This document shows positions 24,428 through 34,160 of a stretch of DNA of 64,000 nt, piece by piece (positions within the stretch are counted from its first letter, which is position 1; each line of letters opens with the position of its first letter). Source of the DNA: Pelomonas sp. BJYL3. Its GTDB lineage: Bacteria > Pseudomonadota > Gammaproteobacteria > Burkholderiales > Burkholderiaceae_C. The position numbers were made by a program, and so were the translations under genes. The stretch is from positions 558,001 to 622,000 of the forward strand of contig NZ_JANZKX010000001.1 of the NCBI RefSeq assembly GCF_027257975.1. The letters are read 5' to 3'. The notes under the pieces are model-generated. The model saw nothing but the letters and a program-made list of their open reading frames with translations, did not search any database and was not told the DNA's origin.

Positions 24428-26842
24428 ATGAACAAGCCCTTCCCGCTGCAGCCCCTGCTGCAGGCCCTTGCCCTGGCCTGTCTCGCCACGAGCGTCCAGG
24501 CCCAGACGACCGACACCGCCACCCCGCCCGCAACGCCCCCCGTCGCCGACCAGGGCGACACCCAGACCAAGCAGCTGGGCGTGGTCACCGTGCATGGCAA
24601 CTCGCCCACCTCGCTGCCCACCACCATCCCGACCACCATCGAGGGCATCGACGCCGCCACCCTGGCCCGCACCGTCAACGCCACCGATGCCGAGGATGCG
24701 CTGAAGTACTTCCCCAGCCTGCTGGTGCGCAAGCGCTACATCGGCGACTACAACCACGCTGTGCTCTCCACCCGCGCCTCGGGCACAGGCAACAGCGCCC
24801 GCTCCCTGGTCTTTGCCGACGGCATCCAGCTGTCCAACCTGCTGGGCAACGGCGCCACCTTCGCTCCGCGCTGGGGCCTGGTGACGCCGGAGGAGATCGC
24901 CCGGGTCGACGTGCTCTACGGGCCCTTCTCGGCCGGCTATTCGGGCAACGCCGTCGGCGCGGTGGTCGACTACCAGACCCGCATGCCCCAGGCCTTCGAG
25001 GCCCACGGCCGCGTGGCCACCGCCGTGCAGCCCAACCGCCTGCACGGCCAGGAGGAAACTTACCGCGCCACGCAGGGCAGCCTCTCGGTCGGCAGCCGCG
25101 ACGGCGCCCTGGCCTGGTGGCTGCACGGCAGCCGCAGCCAGAGCCACGGCCAGCCCCTGGTCTTCGCCAGCAAGCTCTCGAGCACCGGCACGGCCCCCGG
25201 GGCTGGCCTGCCCGTGGTCACTGGCGCGGTGCTGGAGAAGAACCGCAGCAACCAGGACTGGTACCTCATCGGCAGCGCCACCGAGTACGACACCACCCAG
25301 GACCACCTCAAGGCCAAGCTCGCCTGGGACTTCAGCCCAACTCTGCGCCTGAGCTATGTGCTGGCCGACTGGAAGAACCGCAGCGAAGGCAGCTCCCGCA
25401 GCTATCTGCGCGACGCCCAGGGCAAGACGGTGGACAACCGCTACGGCGGCGACATCAGCCAGGGCGTGATCATCGACGGCAGGCGCTACACCCTGGCCGC
25501 CTCGGACTTCAGCCGCAGCCGTGACGTGCTGGAGCACCGCATGCAGGCCCTCACGCTGAAGTCCCACACCATGGGCTTCTTCGACTACAGCCTGGCCTGG
25601 AGCCAGTACGACTACCTCAGCGACCAGACCCGCAGCTACGCCCCCAGCAGCAAGGCCCAGCCCGAGGCCGGCCGTCTCACCGACCAGCAGGGCACGGGCT
25701 GGAAGACCTGGAGCGCCCGCGGTGTCTGGCGCCCGGGCGGCGCCCATGTGCTGGAGGCCGGCCTCTCCCGCGAGGAAGGCAGGCTCAGCACCCGCGTGGA
25801 CAACACCGCCGACTGGCGCTCGGGCGACGCGGCCAGCTTCGCCTCGCTCTTTGCCGGCAAGACACGCAGCGATGCGCTCTACCTGCAGGACAGCTGGGAG
25901 CTGGGCCGCGACTGGCAGGCCGTGCTGGGCCTGCGCGCCGAGCACTGGCAGGCGCTGGACGGCCGCACCGAGGCCGCCTACACCGGCACCTCCGACAAGG
26001 GCGCCTGCAACCCCGCCACCCAGCGCTGCGTGCTGGGGCATGCCGAGCGCAGCCTGCAGGCCCTCTCGCCCAAGGCCGCGCTGTCTCATCAGCTGAGCGA
26101 GAACTGGATGCTCAAGGCCAGCACCGGCCGCGCCGTGCGCTTCCCCACCGTCAGCGAGCTCTACCAGGGCGGCTTCGACAGCAAGACCGGCGGCGTGATC
26201 AACAACAACCCCGACCTGCGCCCCGAGAAGGGCTGGACCACCGAGCTCAGCGCCGAATGGGGCGAGGCCTGCAGCCAGCTGCGCATCACCTGGTTCCGCG
26301 AGGACACCCGTGACGCGCTCTACTCGCTGCTGAACGTGGCGACCAACGCCAGCACCGTTCAGAACGTGGACTACGTGCGCACCAACGGCCTGGAGCTGTC
26401 CTTCAGCACGGCCGGCGGCTGGACCGAGCGCCTGCTCAAGGGCCTGGGCCTCAGCGGCAGCCTCACCTACGCCGATTCGCGCATCCTGGCCAGCAGCGGC
26501 TACGTGAGCGTGCCGGGCGACGTGGTCGGCAAGTGGCAGCCCCGCGTGCCGCGCTGGCGCGCGACCCTGCTGGCGAGCTGGCAGCTCAGCCCCGAGCTCA
26601 GCCTGAGCTACGGCGCGCGCTACAGCGGCCGCCAGTACAGCACCCTGGACAACAGCGACCCCAACGGCTTCGCCTACCAGGGCGCCAGCAAGTACTTCAC
26701 GACAGACCTGCGGGTGCAGTGGCGCATCAACCGCCAGTGGAGCCTGGCCGGCGGCATCGACAACCTCAACAACTACCGGTACTGGAACTTCCATCCCTAT
26801 CCGCAGCGCACCTTCCACGCGGAACTGAAGTTCGACCTCTGA
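24428..26842 (+). CDS. TonB-dependent outer-membrane receptor
   Basis: 804 aa. A signal peptide (LLQALALACLATSVQA) is followed by a plug domain (AEDALKYFPSLLVRKRYIGDY; RSLVFADGIQLSNLLG; EEIARVDVLYGPFSAGYSGNAVGAVVDY) and a 22-strand-type barrel with typical late motifs (NPDLRPEKGWTTEL; DNLNNYRYWNFHPYPQRTF). The last residues are LKFDL. Neighbouring DUF2946 and YcnI genes suggest that the ligand is copper or a copper chelate, but siderophore or other metal complexes cannot be excluded. The 159 bp upstream hold no gene and probably the promoter or leader. Confidence 0.92.
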   Translation: MNKPFPLQPLLQALALACLATSVQAQTTDTATPPATPPVADQGDTQTKQLGVVTVHGNSPTSLPTTIPTTIEGIDAATLARTVNATDAEDALKYFPSLLVRKRYIGDYNHAVLSTRASGTGNSARSLVFADGIQLSNLLGNGATFAPRWGLVTPEEIARVDVLYGPFSAGYSGNAVGAVVDYQTRMPQAFEAHGRVATAVQPNRLHGQEETYRATQGSLSVGSRDGALAWWLHGSRSQSHGQPLVFASKLSSTGTAPGAGLPVVTGAVLEKNRSNQDWYLIGSATEYDTTQDHLKAKLAWDFSPTLRLSYVLADWKNRSEGSSRSYLRDAQGKTVDNRYGGDISQGVIIDGRRYTLAASDFSRSRDVLEHRMQALTLKSHTMGFFDYSLAWSQYDYLSDQTRSYAPSSKAQPEAGRLTDQQGTGWKTWSARGVWRPGGAHVLEAGLSREEGRLSTRVDNTADWRSGDAASFASLFAGKTRSDALYLQDSWELGRDWQAVLGLRAEHWQALDGRTEAAYTGTSDKGACNPATQRCVLGHAERSLQALSPKAALSHQLSENWMLKASTGRAVRFPTVSELYQGGFDSKTGGVINNNPDLRPEKGWTTELSAEWGEACSQLRITWFREDTRDALYSLLNVATNASTVQNVDYVRTNGLELSFSTAGGWTERLLKGLGLSGSLTYADSRILASSGYVSVPGDVVGKWQPRVPRWRATLLASWQLSPELSLSYGARYSGRQYSTLDNSDPNGFAYQGASKYFTTDLRVQWRINRQWSLAGGIDNLNNYRYWNFHPYPQRTFHAELKFDL

Positions 26843-26872
26843 CGGCCGCAAGGCCCAGCACCAAGGCACACC

Positions 26873-27412
26873 ATGCAATCCACGACGTTCCTCTTCACCG
26901 CCCTGGCCCTGCTGATGGGCAGCCAGGCCCAGGCCCACGTCTCGCTCGAGCAGGGCGAAGCCATCGCCGGCAGCCCCTACAAGGCCGTACTGCGCATTGG
27001 CCACGGCTGCGACGGCGCACCCACCACCCAGGTCACCGTGACGCTGCCCGAGGGCCTGCGCGGCGCCAAGCCCCAGCCCAAGGAAGGATGGACCCTGACC
27101 ATCCGCAAGAAGCCCCTGGCCCAGCCCTATGACAGCCATGGCAAGACCATCCGCGAGGACGTCACCGAGATCAGCTGGACGGCCCGCGACGAGGCCCACT
27201 ACCTGCAGGACGGCTGGTACGAGGAGTTCGTGCTGCGCGGCGGCCTGCCCGAGTCCGTGGGACCGGTCTGGTTCAAGGTCCACCAGCGCTGCACCGAGGG
27301 CGAATGGAACTGGGCCGATCTGCCCGCCAGCGGCACCAGCACGGCCGGGCTCAAGGCCCCGGCGGTGCGCCTGATGCTCAAGGCCCCGGGCGGTGGCGAG
27401 CACGCCCACTGA
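26873..27412 (+). CDS. YcnI-like (DUF1775) periplasmic copper-binding protein
   Basis: 179 aa. A signal peptide ending SQAQA is followed directly by HVSLEQGEA, so the mature protein begins with His, the arrangement used by YcnI proteins to bind Cu(II) through an N-terminal histidine brace. The domain continues with YKAVLRIGHGCDGAPTTQVTV, GWTLTIRKKPL, ISWTARD and WFKVHQRCTEGEWNW, and the C-terminus ends GEHAH. It lies 30 bp after the TonB receptor gene, consistent with one copper operon. Assignment to the family is good; physiological role is inferred. Confidence 0.88.
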   Translation: MQSTTFLFTALALLMGSQAQAHVSLEQGEAIAGSPYKAVLRIGHGCDGAPTTQVTVTLPEGLRGAKPQPKEGWTLTIRKKPLAQPYDSHGKTIREDVTEISWTARDEAHYLQDGWYEEFVLRGGLPESVGPVWFKVHQRCTEGEWNWADLPASGTSTAGLKAPAVRLMLKAPGGGEHAH

Positions 27413-27787
27413 GGCGCGGCACGCCGGCAAACGCGAAATAGCACCGGAACTTCCCCGTATCTAAGTGAGCCTGCCGACCCGCCTTCTTCAGGCTTTTGCA
27501 AAACGTCCGCCGCGCGAAGATGCCATGCATGACGCCTCGACACACACCACAAGCCCTGCGCCGCGGCCCTGGCCGCAAGACCTGCCCCCACGGGGCGGAT
27601 CCCTGCGCCCGGGCCTGTCCGTCGGGCTGAGTCGTCCGCTCCTCACACGACCGCGCCCGGACCGCGTGCCCTCAGGGGCTCGCCTGATCTGCGCGGCTCG
27701 GCGCCCAGGCTCTCCATCCCACGCTGCGGCCCCACAGGCAGGATCGCTCCTGCCATGTCTCTTGGGCAGCGTTCGTCGGCGCCTCCT
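27413..27787. other. Stretch with no recognisable gene between ycnI-like gene and a strong terminator
   Basis: About 375 bp without a protein-like frame; open frames here are Pro/Arg/Ser-rich and lack a ribosome binding site. The sequence TTTTGCAAAA at about 27494-27503 is locally AT-rich. No known RNA family is recognised (not tmRNA, RNase P, SRP or 6S as far as can be judged by eye). It ends in a strong plus-strand terminator, so it is transcribed either as the 3' end of the copper operon or as a separate RNA. Confidence 0.4.
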
Positions 27788-27818
27788 GGCGGCCCCCTCA
27801 CCCGGGGCCGCCTTTTTT
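27788..27818 (+). terminator. Strong rho-independent terminator
   Basis: Perfect 9-bp stem GGCGGCCCC (27788-27796) and GGGGCCGCC (27804-27812), 7-nt loop, then six T (27813-27818). It lies 375 bp after the ycnI-like stop and 131 bp before the MFS gene. Confidence 0.9.
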
Positions 27819-27948
27819 ATTGCCTTGATCTGAGGCAGTCCCGCCAAAGGTCATGGCCGGGATCACGCGCATTGGGCGCTTGCCGAGGCGCCGGATAATC
27901 GCGTCCGTTTGGAATGAGGAACGCCGCACCGCGGCGTCGAGGACAAGA

Positions 27949-29676
27949 ATGACATTACCCAACCTGCTGGCCACACGAAATGGCCGCCTGGGCGCCTTCT
28001 TCGCGCTGTACGTCACCGAGGGCATCCCGTTGGGCTTCGCCGCCATCGCGGTGGCGACACAGCTTCGCCGCATGGGCGTGGGCCCGGCCGCCATCGGCGC
28101 TTTCGTGGCCTCGTTCTACCTGCCCTGGGCCTTCAAGTGGGCCTTCGGCCCCGTGATCGATGTGTTCCGCTCCAAGCGCTTCGGCCATCGCCGCGCCTGG
28201 ATTCTCTTCACGCAGCTGATGATGGCCCTGACCATCCTCGCGCTGATGGCCGTGCCCCTGCCCACCGGCCTGGCCCTGTTCACCAGCGTGCTGCTGGTCC
28301 ACAACACCTTCGGCGCCATGCAGGACGTGGCCATCGACTCCCTGGCCTGCAACACCCTGCATGAGGACGAGCGCGGCCTGGCCAACGGCCTCATGTTCGC
28401 CGGCGCCAATGTCGGCCAGGCCGTCGGCGGCAGCGGCGTGCTCTACCTGATGGGCACCGTGGGCTTCCAGCCCAGCTTCGTGATGGTGGCCCTGTCCATC
28501 CTGCTGGTGACGGGCTTCATCGTGCTGCCCATGAAGGAGGCGCTGGCGCAGCAGCTGGAGCAGCAGCAGGCCGGCGCGGCTGTGGGGGCGGAGCCGCCCC
28601 GCGCCACGCTGAGCCAAGCCGCGAGCGAGATGAAGGCCTTCGCCGTGCAGTCCTTCCGCTCCTTCCTGGGCTCGCGCGGCGCCTTCTCGGCCATGTTCTT
28701 CGGCCTGCTGCCGGTCGGGGCCATGTGCCTGGGCCTGGCGCTGCAGTCCAACCTGGCTGTGGAATTCGGCATGAACGACGAGGGCGTGGCCCTGCTGAAT
28801 CTGTGGTGCACCATCGTCGGGGCCGTCTCCATGGTGGTCGGCGGCATGCTGTCCGACAAACTGGGGCGCCGCCGCATGCTGGGCCTGTACATCGTGCTGA
28901 TGAGCGGCCCGGTGCTCTACCTGTGGTGGCAGATGCGCCTGAACGGCTACGACATGCCGCGCCCCTCGAACAGTCCGGCCGTGCCGGCCCTGATCACGGC
29001 CCTGTGGATCGCGTCCATCAGCTACAACGTCTTCAACGGCATGATGTACGGCACGCGCGCGGCCATCTTCATGGACGTGACCAACCCCAAGGTCGCCGCC
29101 ACGCAGTTCACCGCCTACATGGCGCTGATGAACCTGGCCATCGCCATCGCCGCCACCTGGCAGGGCGTGGTGTCCGAGGCCTTCGGCTACCGCTGGACCC
29201 TGCTGATCGACGTGGCCACCGGCCTGATCTGCCTGCTGGTGCTGCCCATGATGAGCAAGCCGGCCGGCGACCGCATCAGCGACGACAAGACCGAGGGCCG
29301 GGCGCGCAAGTCGGCCGTGGTGCTGGGCCTGCTGTGCCTGGCCTGGGTGCCGGCCTGGCTGCATCGCGGCCAGCTGGGCGACGGCGCCCCGCTGATGCAG
29401 ACCTTCTTCACCCTGGTCTTCGTGGCCTCGGCGCTCTTCCTGCTCGCCGCCCGCGAGGTGATGGGCAGCGACATCGGCCGCCTGCGCCGCCCGGCGCTCG
29501 CCTGCGCCCTGCTGCTGCTGGCCGTGTACTTCCGCAAGGACCTGGCCCTGCTGGCTGCCCGGCCCGTCCTGCATCAGGCGGCCGAAGCCCTGATCCTGGC
29601 GGGCCCGGTGCTGGGTGGCCTGACCCTGCTGGGCCTGGCGGCACGCTCCTGGGCCTCGCTGCACCGCGAGGACTGA
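27949..29676 (+). CDS. MFS transporter, AmpG-like
   Basis: 575 aa inner-membrane protein with 12 or more membrane segments. The N-terminal half has FALYVTEGIPLGFAAIAVA, a basic loop (RSKRFGHRRAW), NTFGAMQDVAIDSLACNTL and RGLANGLMFAGANVGQAVGG, resembling the AmpG/PAT family of muropeptide permeases. After the MFS core, about 90 residues carry extra hydrophobic segments. The ATG at 27949 is preceded by GAGGA with good spacing, which decides the start over an in-frame upstream codon. Its substrate is not shown: muropeptide (anhydromuropeptide) import is the family precedent. A terminator follows. Confidence 0.82.
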   Translation: MTLPNLLATRNGRLGAFFALYVTEGIPLGFAAIAVATQLRRMGVGPAAIGAFVASFYLPWAFKWAFGPVIDVFRSKRFGHRRAWILFTQLMMALTILALMAVPLPTGLALFTSVLLVHNTFGAMQDVAIDSLACNTLHEDERGLANGLMFAGANVGQAVGGSGVLYLMGTVGFQPSFVMVALSILLVTGFIVLPMKEALAQQLEQQQAGAAVGAEPPRATLSQAASEMKAFAVQSFRSFLGSRGAFSAMFFGLLPVGAMCLGLALQSNLAVEFGMNDEGVALLNLWCTIVGAVSMVVGGMLSDKLGRRRMLGLYIVLMSGPVLYLWWQMRLNGYDMPRPSNSPAVPALITALWIASISYNVFNGMMYGTRAAIFMDVTNPKVAATQFTAYMALMNLAIAIAATWQGVVSEAFGYRWTLLIDVATGLICLLVLPMMSKPAGDRISDDKTEGRARKSAVVLGLLCLAWVPAWLHRGQLGDGAPLMQTFFTLVFVASALFLLAAREVMGSDIGRLRRPALACALLLLAVYFRKDLALLAARPVLHQAAEALILAGPVLGGLTLLGLAARSWASLHRED

Positions 29677-29707
29677 GCCCGCGTGGCGCGTCTGGCAAGT
29701 GCAGGAA

Positions 29708-29730
29708 GGGGCCCACGCGGGCCCCTTTTT
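29708..29730 (+). terminator. Rho-independent terminator of the MFS gene
   Basis: Perfect 7-bp stem GGGGCCC (29708-29714) and GGGCCCC (29719-29725), loop ACGC, five T (29726-29730). It lies in the gap between two convergent genes. Confidence 0.88.
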
Positions 29731-29741
29731 CATGGCGGGAT

Positions 29742-30986
29742 TCAGGCCGCCAGCAAGCCCTGCAGCGCCTGCTCGCGGATGCCGTAGAAGCGCTTGATGT
29801 CCTCGATCTGGGCCAGCAGCTGGGCCCGGCGCTCGGCGCTGATGCCCTGCGGGCGGCGCACGGCCAGGATCATCTTGTTCTTGCTGGTGTGCTCCAGCGA
29901 GATGAACTCGAAGACCTGGGTGTCGTAGCCCTCGGACTCCAGCAGCAGCGCGCGCAGCCCGTCGGTGATCATCTCGGCCTCCTGGCCCAGGTGGATGCCG
30001 TGCTGCAGCAGAGGCTTGAGCAGGGACGGGCTCTGCATCTGCGGTCGCAGCTGCTTGTGGCAGCAGGGCGAGCACATGATGATCTGCGCCTTCGCCCTCA
30101 GGCCCAGGTGGATGGCGAAGTCGGTGGCGATGTCGCAGGCATGCAGGGCGATCATCACGTCCAGGCGCTCGGGCCGGTACTCACGGACATCGCCCTGGTC
30201 GAAGCGCAGGCCCTCGCAGGCATTGCGCGCGGCGACCTCATTGCACAGGCGCACCATGTCCTCGCGCAGCTCCACGCCCAGCACCTGGGTGGTCTTGCCC
30301 AGCGCGCGCAGGTAGTCGTGCATGGCGAAGGTGAGGTAGCCCTTGCCCGAGCCGAAGTCCGCCACATGCACATCGGGCGAGCTGGCCAGCGCCGACTGCG
30401 ACAGGGCCTTGCCGAAGATCTCGATGAACTTGTTGATCTGCTTCCACTTGCGGGACATGGCCGGCACCAGCTCCAGGCCCTGGCGCCCTTCGTGGGTCAG
30501 ACCCAGGTCACGCCAGAACGGGCGCTCCATCGCGAGATGGCGCTGCTTGCTGCGGTCGTGGCTGGCCGCTTCGGCGGAGGACTCGTCCGCCGAGGCGGGC
30601 GGCTTGAGCTTGCCAACCCGCAGCGTGGGCCGGCCCTTGCGGCTGTAGGCCAGCTGGAGCTCGCGGCTGTCGGTCAGCAGGTGGGCGTTCTGGAAAGGGT
30701 GGCCCAGCAGGCTGGCCAGCTCGTCCAGGCCGGCCTCCAGGCCGTGGTTCTTGGTGATGTCGCGGGTCTTGTAGCGCCACAGAAAGCTCAGGGCGCGCTC
30801 ACCGCGCAGCTCGATCTCGCGCACCATCAGCCGCTCCAGGTCCGGCTCGCCGCCCTCGGGCTTGGAGAGACTCAGCCTGAAGCCCTGGCGCCCCGCCAGC
30901 ACGCTGCGCAGGCTGTGCAGGAAGCGGGCGACGGCATCGTCGGCATCGGGGGCCGGGGCGGCAGGGGCGATCAGGTGGCTGAACAT
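29742..30986 (-). CDS. SAM-dependent methyltransferase (Methyltransf_32 type)
   Basis: About 414 aa. A class I methyltransferase fold occupies the C-terminal half: motif I VADFGSGKGYLTFAMHDYL, an acidic second strand (VLGVELRE), FDQGDVREY, then ALHACDIATD and a Cys pair in CSPCCHKQLR. This combination is that of Methyltransf_32 proteins such as METTL25-like enzymes. The N-terminal half (RGERALSFLWRYKTRD; LLTDSRELQLAYSRKG) may bind RNA or protein. The methylated substrate is unknown. Start at 30986 is chosen for domain position; an in-frame ATG at 31118 would add 44 unconserved-looking residues. Confidence 0.78.
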   Translation of the reverse strand: MFSHLIAPAAPAPDADDAVARFLHSLRSVLAGRQGFRLSLSKPEGGEPDLERLMVREIELRGERALSFLWRYKTRDITKNHGLEAGLDELASLLGHPFQNAHLLTDSRELQLAYSRKGRPTLRVGKLKPPASADESSAEAASHDRSKQRHLAMERPFWRDLGLTHEGRQGLELVPAMSRKWKQINKFIEIFGKALSQSALASSPDVHVADFGSGKGYLTFAMHDYLRALGKTTQVLGVELREDMVRLCNEVAARNACEGLRFDQGDVREYRPERLDVMIALHACDIATDFAIHLGLRAKAQIIMCSPCCHKQLRPQMQSPSLLKPLLQHGIHLGQEAEMITDGLRALLLESEGYDTQVFEFISLEHTSKNKMILAVRRPQGISAERRAQLLAQIEDIKRFYGIREQALQGLLAA

Positions 30987-31264
30987 GGGAGGGCGGGTGG
31001 GAAAGCGGGGGTCCGTGGCAATCCGGACGGATGCCGGATTGTCCCCGATGCGCCCCTGCAGCGCCGCAAGCCGGGGCCGGCCAGACCGGATCTGGGCGTT
31101 GCCTTGCCGGCTATTCATGGCTTAGGCCCAGCGCGCCGGCTGGGACACTGCGGCGACAATGCCCTCGAACGGGGCTTGTGTCGCGTCGTGATATCGCGCC
31201 GTGCACGGCGCGCACGCCCTGTCGTATCTCCCCATCCTGCCGTCCCGGACACCTGCCACCCGCC

Positions 31265-32800
31265 ATGCAAGCCCTGGAAACGCTGCTGTCCACCCAGTTG
31301 GCCGCCTGGCACAACAGGCATCCGCTGGCGCGCCATGTGCGAGCCCAGGACGTGCACACCATGGGCGTGGTGGCCCTGCCCTTCATGCGCAGCGGCCCGC
31401 CGCGCGAGGCCCAGGAACCGGTGCTGGGCGAGCCCGGCACCGAATCGGCGGCCCCCTCCTTCACGCAGCCCCCCAGGCCCGGCCTGCTGCAGCGCCTGCT
31501 GGCCTGGCGGCCGGGCGGCAAGGCGTCGCGGGAGCGCTGGCCGGTGTTCAGCGAGCAGTTCGTGGTCGGCGTGTCGGCCGCGCAGGCGGGTGAGTTCGCC
31601 CGCCGCCACGGCTACAGCCAGCGCCCAGACGACGGCAGCTGGCCCTTGCGCAACATCCCCGTCGACGAAGCCCTGGCCGCCCAGGGACCAGTGGACGGCG
31701 GCGGCGCCTGGCCGGAGGAAATCTATGTGCTCAGCGCCGCCATCGATGCCGGCCCCGGGCGCACCCGCGTGCTGGTCGCCCAGGGCGCCGGACTGCGGCT
31801 CTACATCCGCGGCCCACGCTGCCTGCACCCGGTGAAGGTCGGTGCCTTCGGCCTGCTGATGGCGCTGCTGCTGGGCCTGGTGCTGCTGGCCGGCATGGGA
31901 TCGAAGAAGACACCGGCTCGCCCGGACGCCCCGGCGCCTGCCGCGCCGGCCCCGGCCAGCAGTGCGGCCAGCAGTGCAGCGAATAGTCCAATTGCGGGCA
32001 TGACCGCGGCCTCGGCTCCCATGGCCGCGGCCAGCGCTTCGTCCCCGCAGGCCGGCGAGGCAGGGGCGAGCAGCCCGGGCGCTGTCCAGCCCGGCGAGGG
32101 GCAGGCCCCGCGCCCCCTGCTGAGCGCCAGCCAGCTCCCGGACAACATGGCCTCGGCCCCGGACATCCGGCCGCACCTGGTCACCCGCCCCGAAGGCAGC
32201 TCGCCCGTGCCGTCCCGGGAGGCCGACTCCCCGCGCAAGTCCGGGGTCTCGCCCCGCGAGCCCATCCAGGCGGCCGGCAAGGACGCGCCCAAGGAAACAC
32301 GCGCCACCGACCAGATCATCGAGCGCGCCAACAGCGCCGGCCCATCGCTGAGGGCGCCGGCGGTCGTGCGCCCGGCGATGAAGATCGAACGCCCGCCCCT
32401 GCGGCTCAGCGAAGGCAGCAGAGACAGCACCGCCAAGGACGCCCCCAGCGCGGCGGCGGCCGCGAGCCGCGAGGCGGCCACCGCGGCCGAGACGCTCTCG
32501 CAGCGTCCGGCAGGCAAGTCACGCGAGACGGGCGCGCGCACCAGCGGCCCCGACAACGCCCCGCTGGTGGCCCTGGTGGGCCCCGTCATGGGCAGCAAGG
32601 CCGAGGCCGAGGCCTATCTGCAGAAGATGCAGCCCCTCATCCAGCCCCTGGTGGGCAGGAAGCAGCTCGAGCAGCAGGTGCTGCAGACGCCCGAAGGCTG
32701 GCGTGCCGCTGTCTGGCCCTTCGCCAGCCGCGAGGAAGCCCAGCTGATCAACGCCATGCTGGTGGCCCGAGGCCTGCGCACCCGCGCCGTGGACTTCTGA
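31265..32800 (+). CDS. Single-pass membrane protein with C-terminal SPOR domain
   Basis: 511 aa. Cytoplasmic part of about 188 residues, one membrane segment (KVGAFGLLMALLLGLVLLAG, residues about 190-212), a long Ala/Pro/Ser-rich linker to about residue 430, and a C-terminal SPOR domain (PLVALVGPVMGSKAEAEAYL ... QVLQTPEGWRAAVWPFASREEA). SPOR domains bind denuded peptidoglycan at division sites, so a role in septal wall or envelope work is likely. The N-terminal part is unfamiliar. It is alone on the plus strand between a divergent methyltransferase and convergent argJ; a T-less hairpin (32805-32827) spans the junction with argJ. Confidence 0.8.
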   Translation: MQALETLLSTQLAAWHNRHPLARHVRAQDVHTMGVVALPFMRSGPPREAQEPVLGEPGTESAAPSFTQPPRPGLLQRLLAWRPGGKASRERWPVFSEQFVVGVSAAQAGEFARRHGYSQRPDDGSWPLRNIPVDEALAAQGPVDGGGAWPEEIYVLSAAIDAGPGRTRVLVAQGAGLRLYIRGPRCLHPVKVGAFGLLMALLLGLVLLAGMGSKKTPARPDAPAPAAPAPASSAASSAANSPIAGMTAASAPMAAASASSPQAGEAGASSPGAVQPGEGQAPRPLLSASQLPDNMASAPDIRPHLVTRPEGSSPVPSREADSPRKSGVSPREPIQAAGKDAPKETRATDQIIERANSAGPSLRAPAVVRPAMKIERPPLRLSEGSRDSTAKDAPSAAAAASREAATAAETLSQRPAGKSRETGARTSGPDNAPLVALVGPVMGSKAEAEAYLQKMQPLIQPLVGRKQLEQQVLQTPEGWRAAVWPFASREEAQLINAMLVARGLRTRAVDF

Positions 32801-32825
32801 GCGCGACCGGGCCAGGCCCGCCCGG

Positions 32826-34055
32826 TCAGCTGCGGTAGTCGGCGTTGATGGTGACGTAGTCGTGGCTCAGGTCGCAGGTCCAGACCGTGGCCTGCGCCAG
32901 GCCGCGGTGCAGCGTGACGCGCACCGTGATCTCCGACTGCTTCATCACCCGCTGCCCGTCTTCCTCGCGGTAGTCCGGGTGACGGCCGCCCTGACGCACC
33001 ACGTGCACGTCGTCCAGGAAGAGGTCGATGAGCGTCTGGTCCAGGTCGGCGATGCCGGCATAGCCCACCGCGGCCAGGATGCGGCCCAGGTTGGGGTCGC
33101 TGGCAAAGAAGGCGGTCTTGACCAGGGGCGAGTGGGCGATGGCGTAGGCGGCCAGCTGGCACTCGGCTTCGTCGCGGCCACCCTCGACCTTGACAGTGAT
33201 GAACTTGGTCGCGCCCTCGCCGTCGCGCACGATGGCCTGCGCCAGCTGCTGGGACACCGCGATGACAGCATCACGCAAGACCTGACCCTCGGGCGAGGCC
33301 AGCGACTCGATGCGCGCATGGCCGGCCTTGTGCGTGGCGATCAGCACGAAGGAATCGTTGGTGGAGGTGTCGCCGTCGATGGTGATGCGGTTGAAGGAGG
33401 CATCGGCCGCGTCGCGGACCAGGCCCTGCAGCAGCTCGGGCGCGATGTGGGCGTCGGTGGCCACATAGCCCAGCATGGTGGCCATATTGGGGCGGATCAT
33501 GCCGGCGCCCTTGGAGATGCCCGTGACCGTCACGGTGCGGCCGCCGATCTGCACCTGACGCGAGGCGGCCTTGGGCAGGGTGTCCGTGGTCATGATGCCT
33601 TCGGCGGCCTCGGCCCAGGCGTCCGCGCGCAGGGCCTCGACAGCCTTGGGCAGGCCCGCGACGATGCGGTCCACCGGCAGCGTCTCCATGATGACGCCGG
33701 TCGAGAACGGCAGGATCTGCGCGGGCTGCAGCCCCATCAGGCCGGCCAGGGCCTCGCAGCTCTGGCGCGCGCGCGCCAGGCCGTCCTCGCCGGTGCCGGC
33801 GTTGGCATTGCCCGTGTTCACGAGGATGGCGCGGATGCCCTGCCCCGCAGCCAGGTGCTCGCGGCAGATCTGCACCGGCGCCGCGCAGAAGCGGTTCTTG
33901 GTGAACACGCCAGCGACCGAGCTGCCTTCATCCAGCGCGATCACGCTGAGGTCCCGGCGGTTGGCCTTGCGAATGCCCGCCATGGTGATGCCCAGGCGAA
34001 CGCCAGGAACAGGGTGGAGCGAGGCAGGATCGGGAGCGGTGAGATTGACGGGCAT
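32826..34055 (-). CDS. argJ: Bifunctional ornithine acetyltransferase / N-acetylglutamate synthase
   Basis: 409 aa. Recycles the acetyl group from N-acetylornithine to glutamate in arginine synthesis and may also use acetyl-CoA. It has [19 protein letters not shown] near the N-terminus, [11 protein letters not shown], and the self-cleavage region [20 protein letters not shown], in which the Thr of MATML becomes the catalytic N-terminus of the beta chain. The C-terminus has [16 protein letters not shown]. Start at 34055 (MPVNLTAPD) fits the family. argB is 23 kb away in the same window. Confidence 0.95.
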   Translation of the reverse strand: MPVNLTAPDPASLHPVPGVRLGITMAGIRKANRRDLSVIALDEGSSVAGVFTKNRFCAAPVQICREHLAAGQGIRAILVNTGNANAGTGEDGLARARQSCEALAGLMGLQPAQILPFSTGVIMETLPVDRIVAGLPKAVEALRADAWAEAAEGIMTTDTLPKAASRQVQIGGRTVTVTGISKGAGMIRPNMATMLGYVATDAHIAPELLQGLVRDAADASFNRITIDGDTSTNDSFVLIATHKAGHARIESLASPEGQVLRDAVIAVSQQLAQAIVRDGEGATKFITVKVEGGRDEAECQLAAYAIAHSPLVKTAFFASDPNLGRILAAVGYAGIADLDQTLIDLFLDDVHVVRQGGRHPDYREEDGQRVMKQSEITVRVTLHRGLAQATVWTCDLSHDYVTINADYRS

Positions 34056-34160
34056 GGTGCGGCAGGCTTCAGGTGGCGCCCCATGGCGCCGTTCGCCGGC
34101 GATTGTAGGACCGCACATCGGCGGCATGGGTGCAGCGCCGCAAGGAAAAGGGAAGAGCAA

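Noticed and set aside
23567-27430. 1287-codon minus-strand frame opposite the copper module
   Set aside because: Antisense to the TonB receptor and neighbours; low-complexity Ala/Gly/Gln composition.
27465-27833. 122-codon frame in the gene-free stretch
   Set aside because: No ribosome binding site, Pro/Arg/Ser-rich, and it runs through the terminator hairpin.
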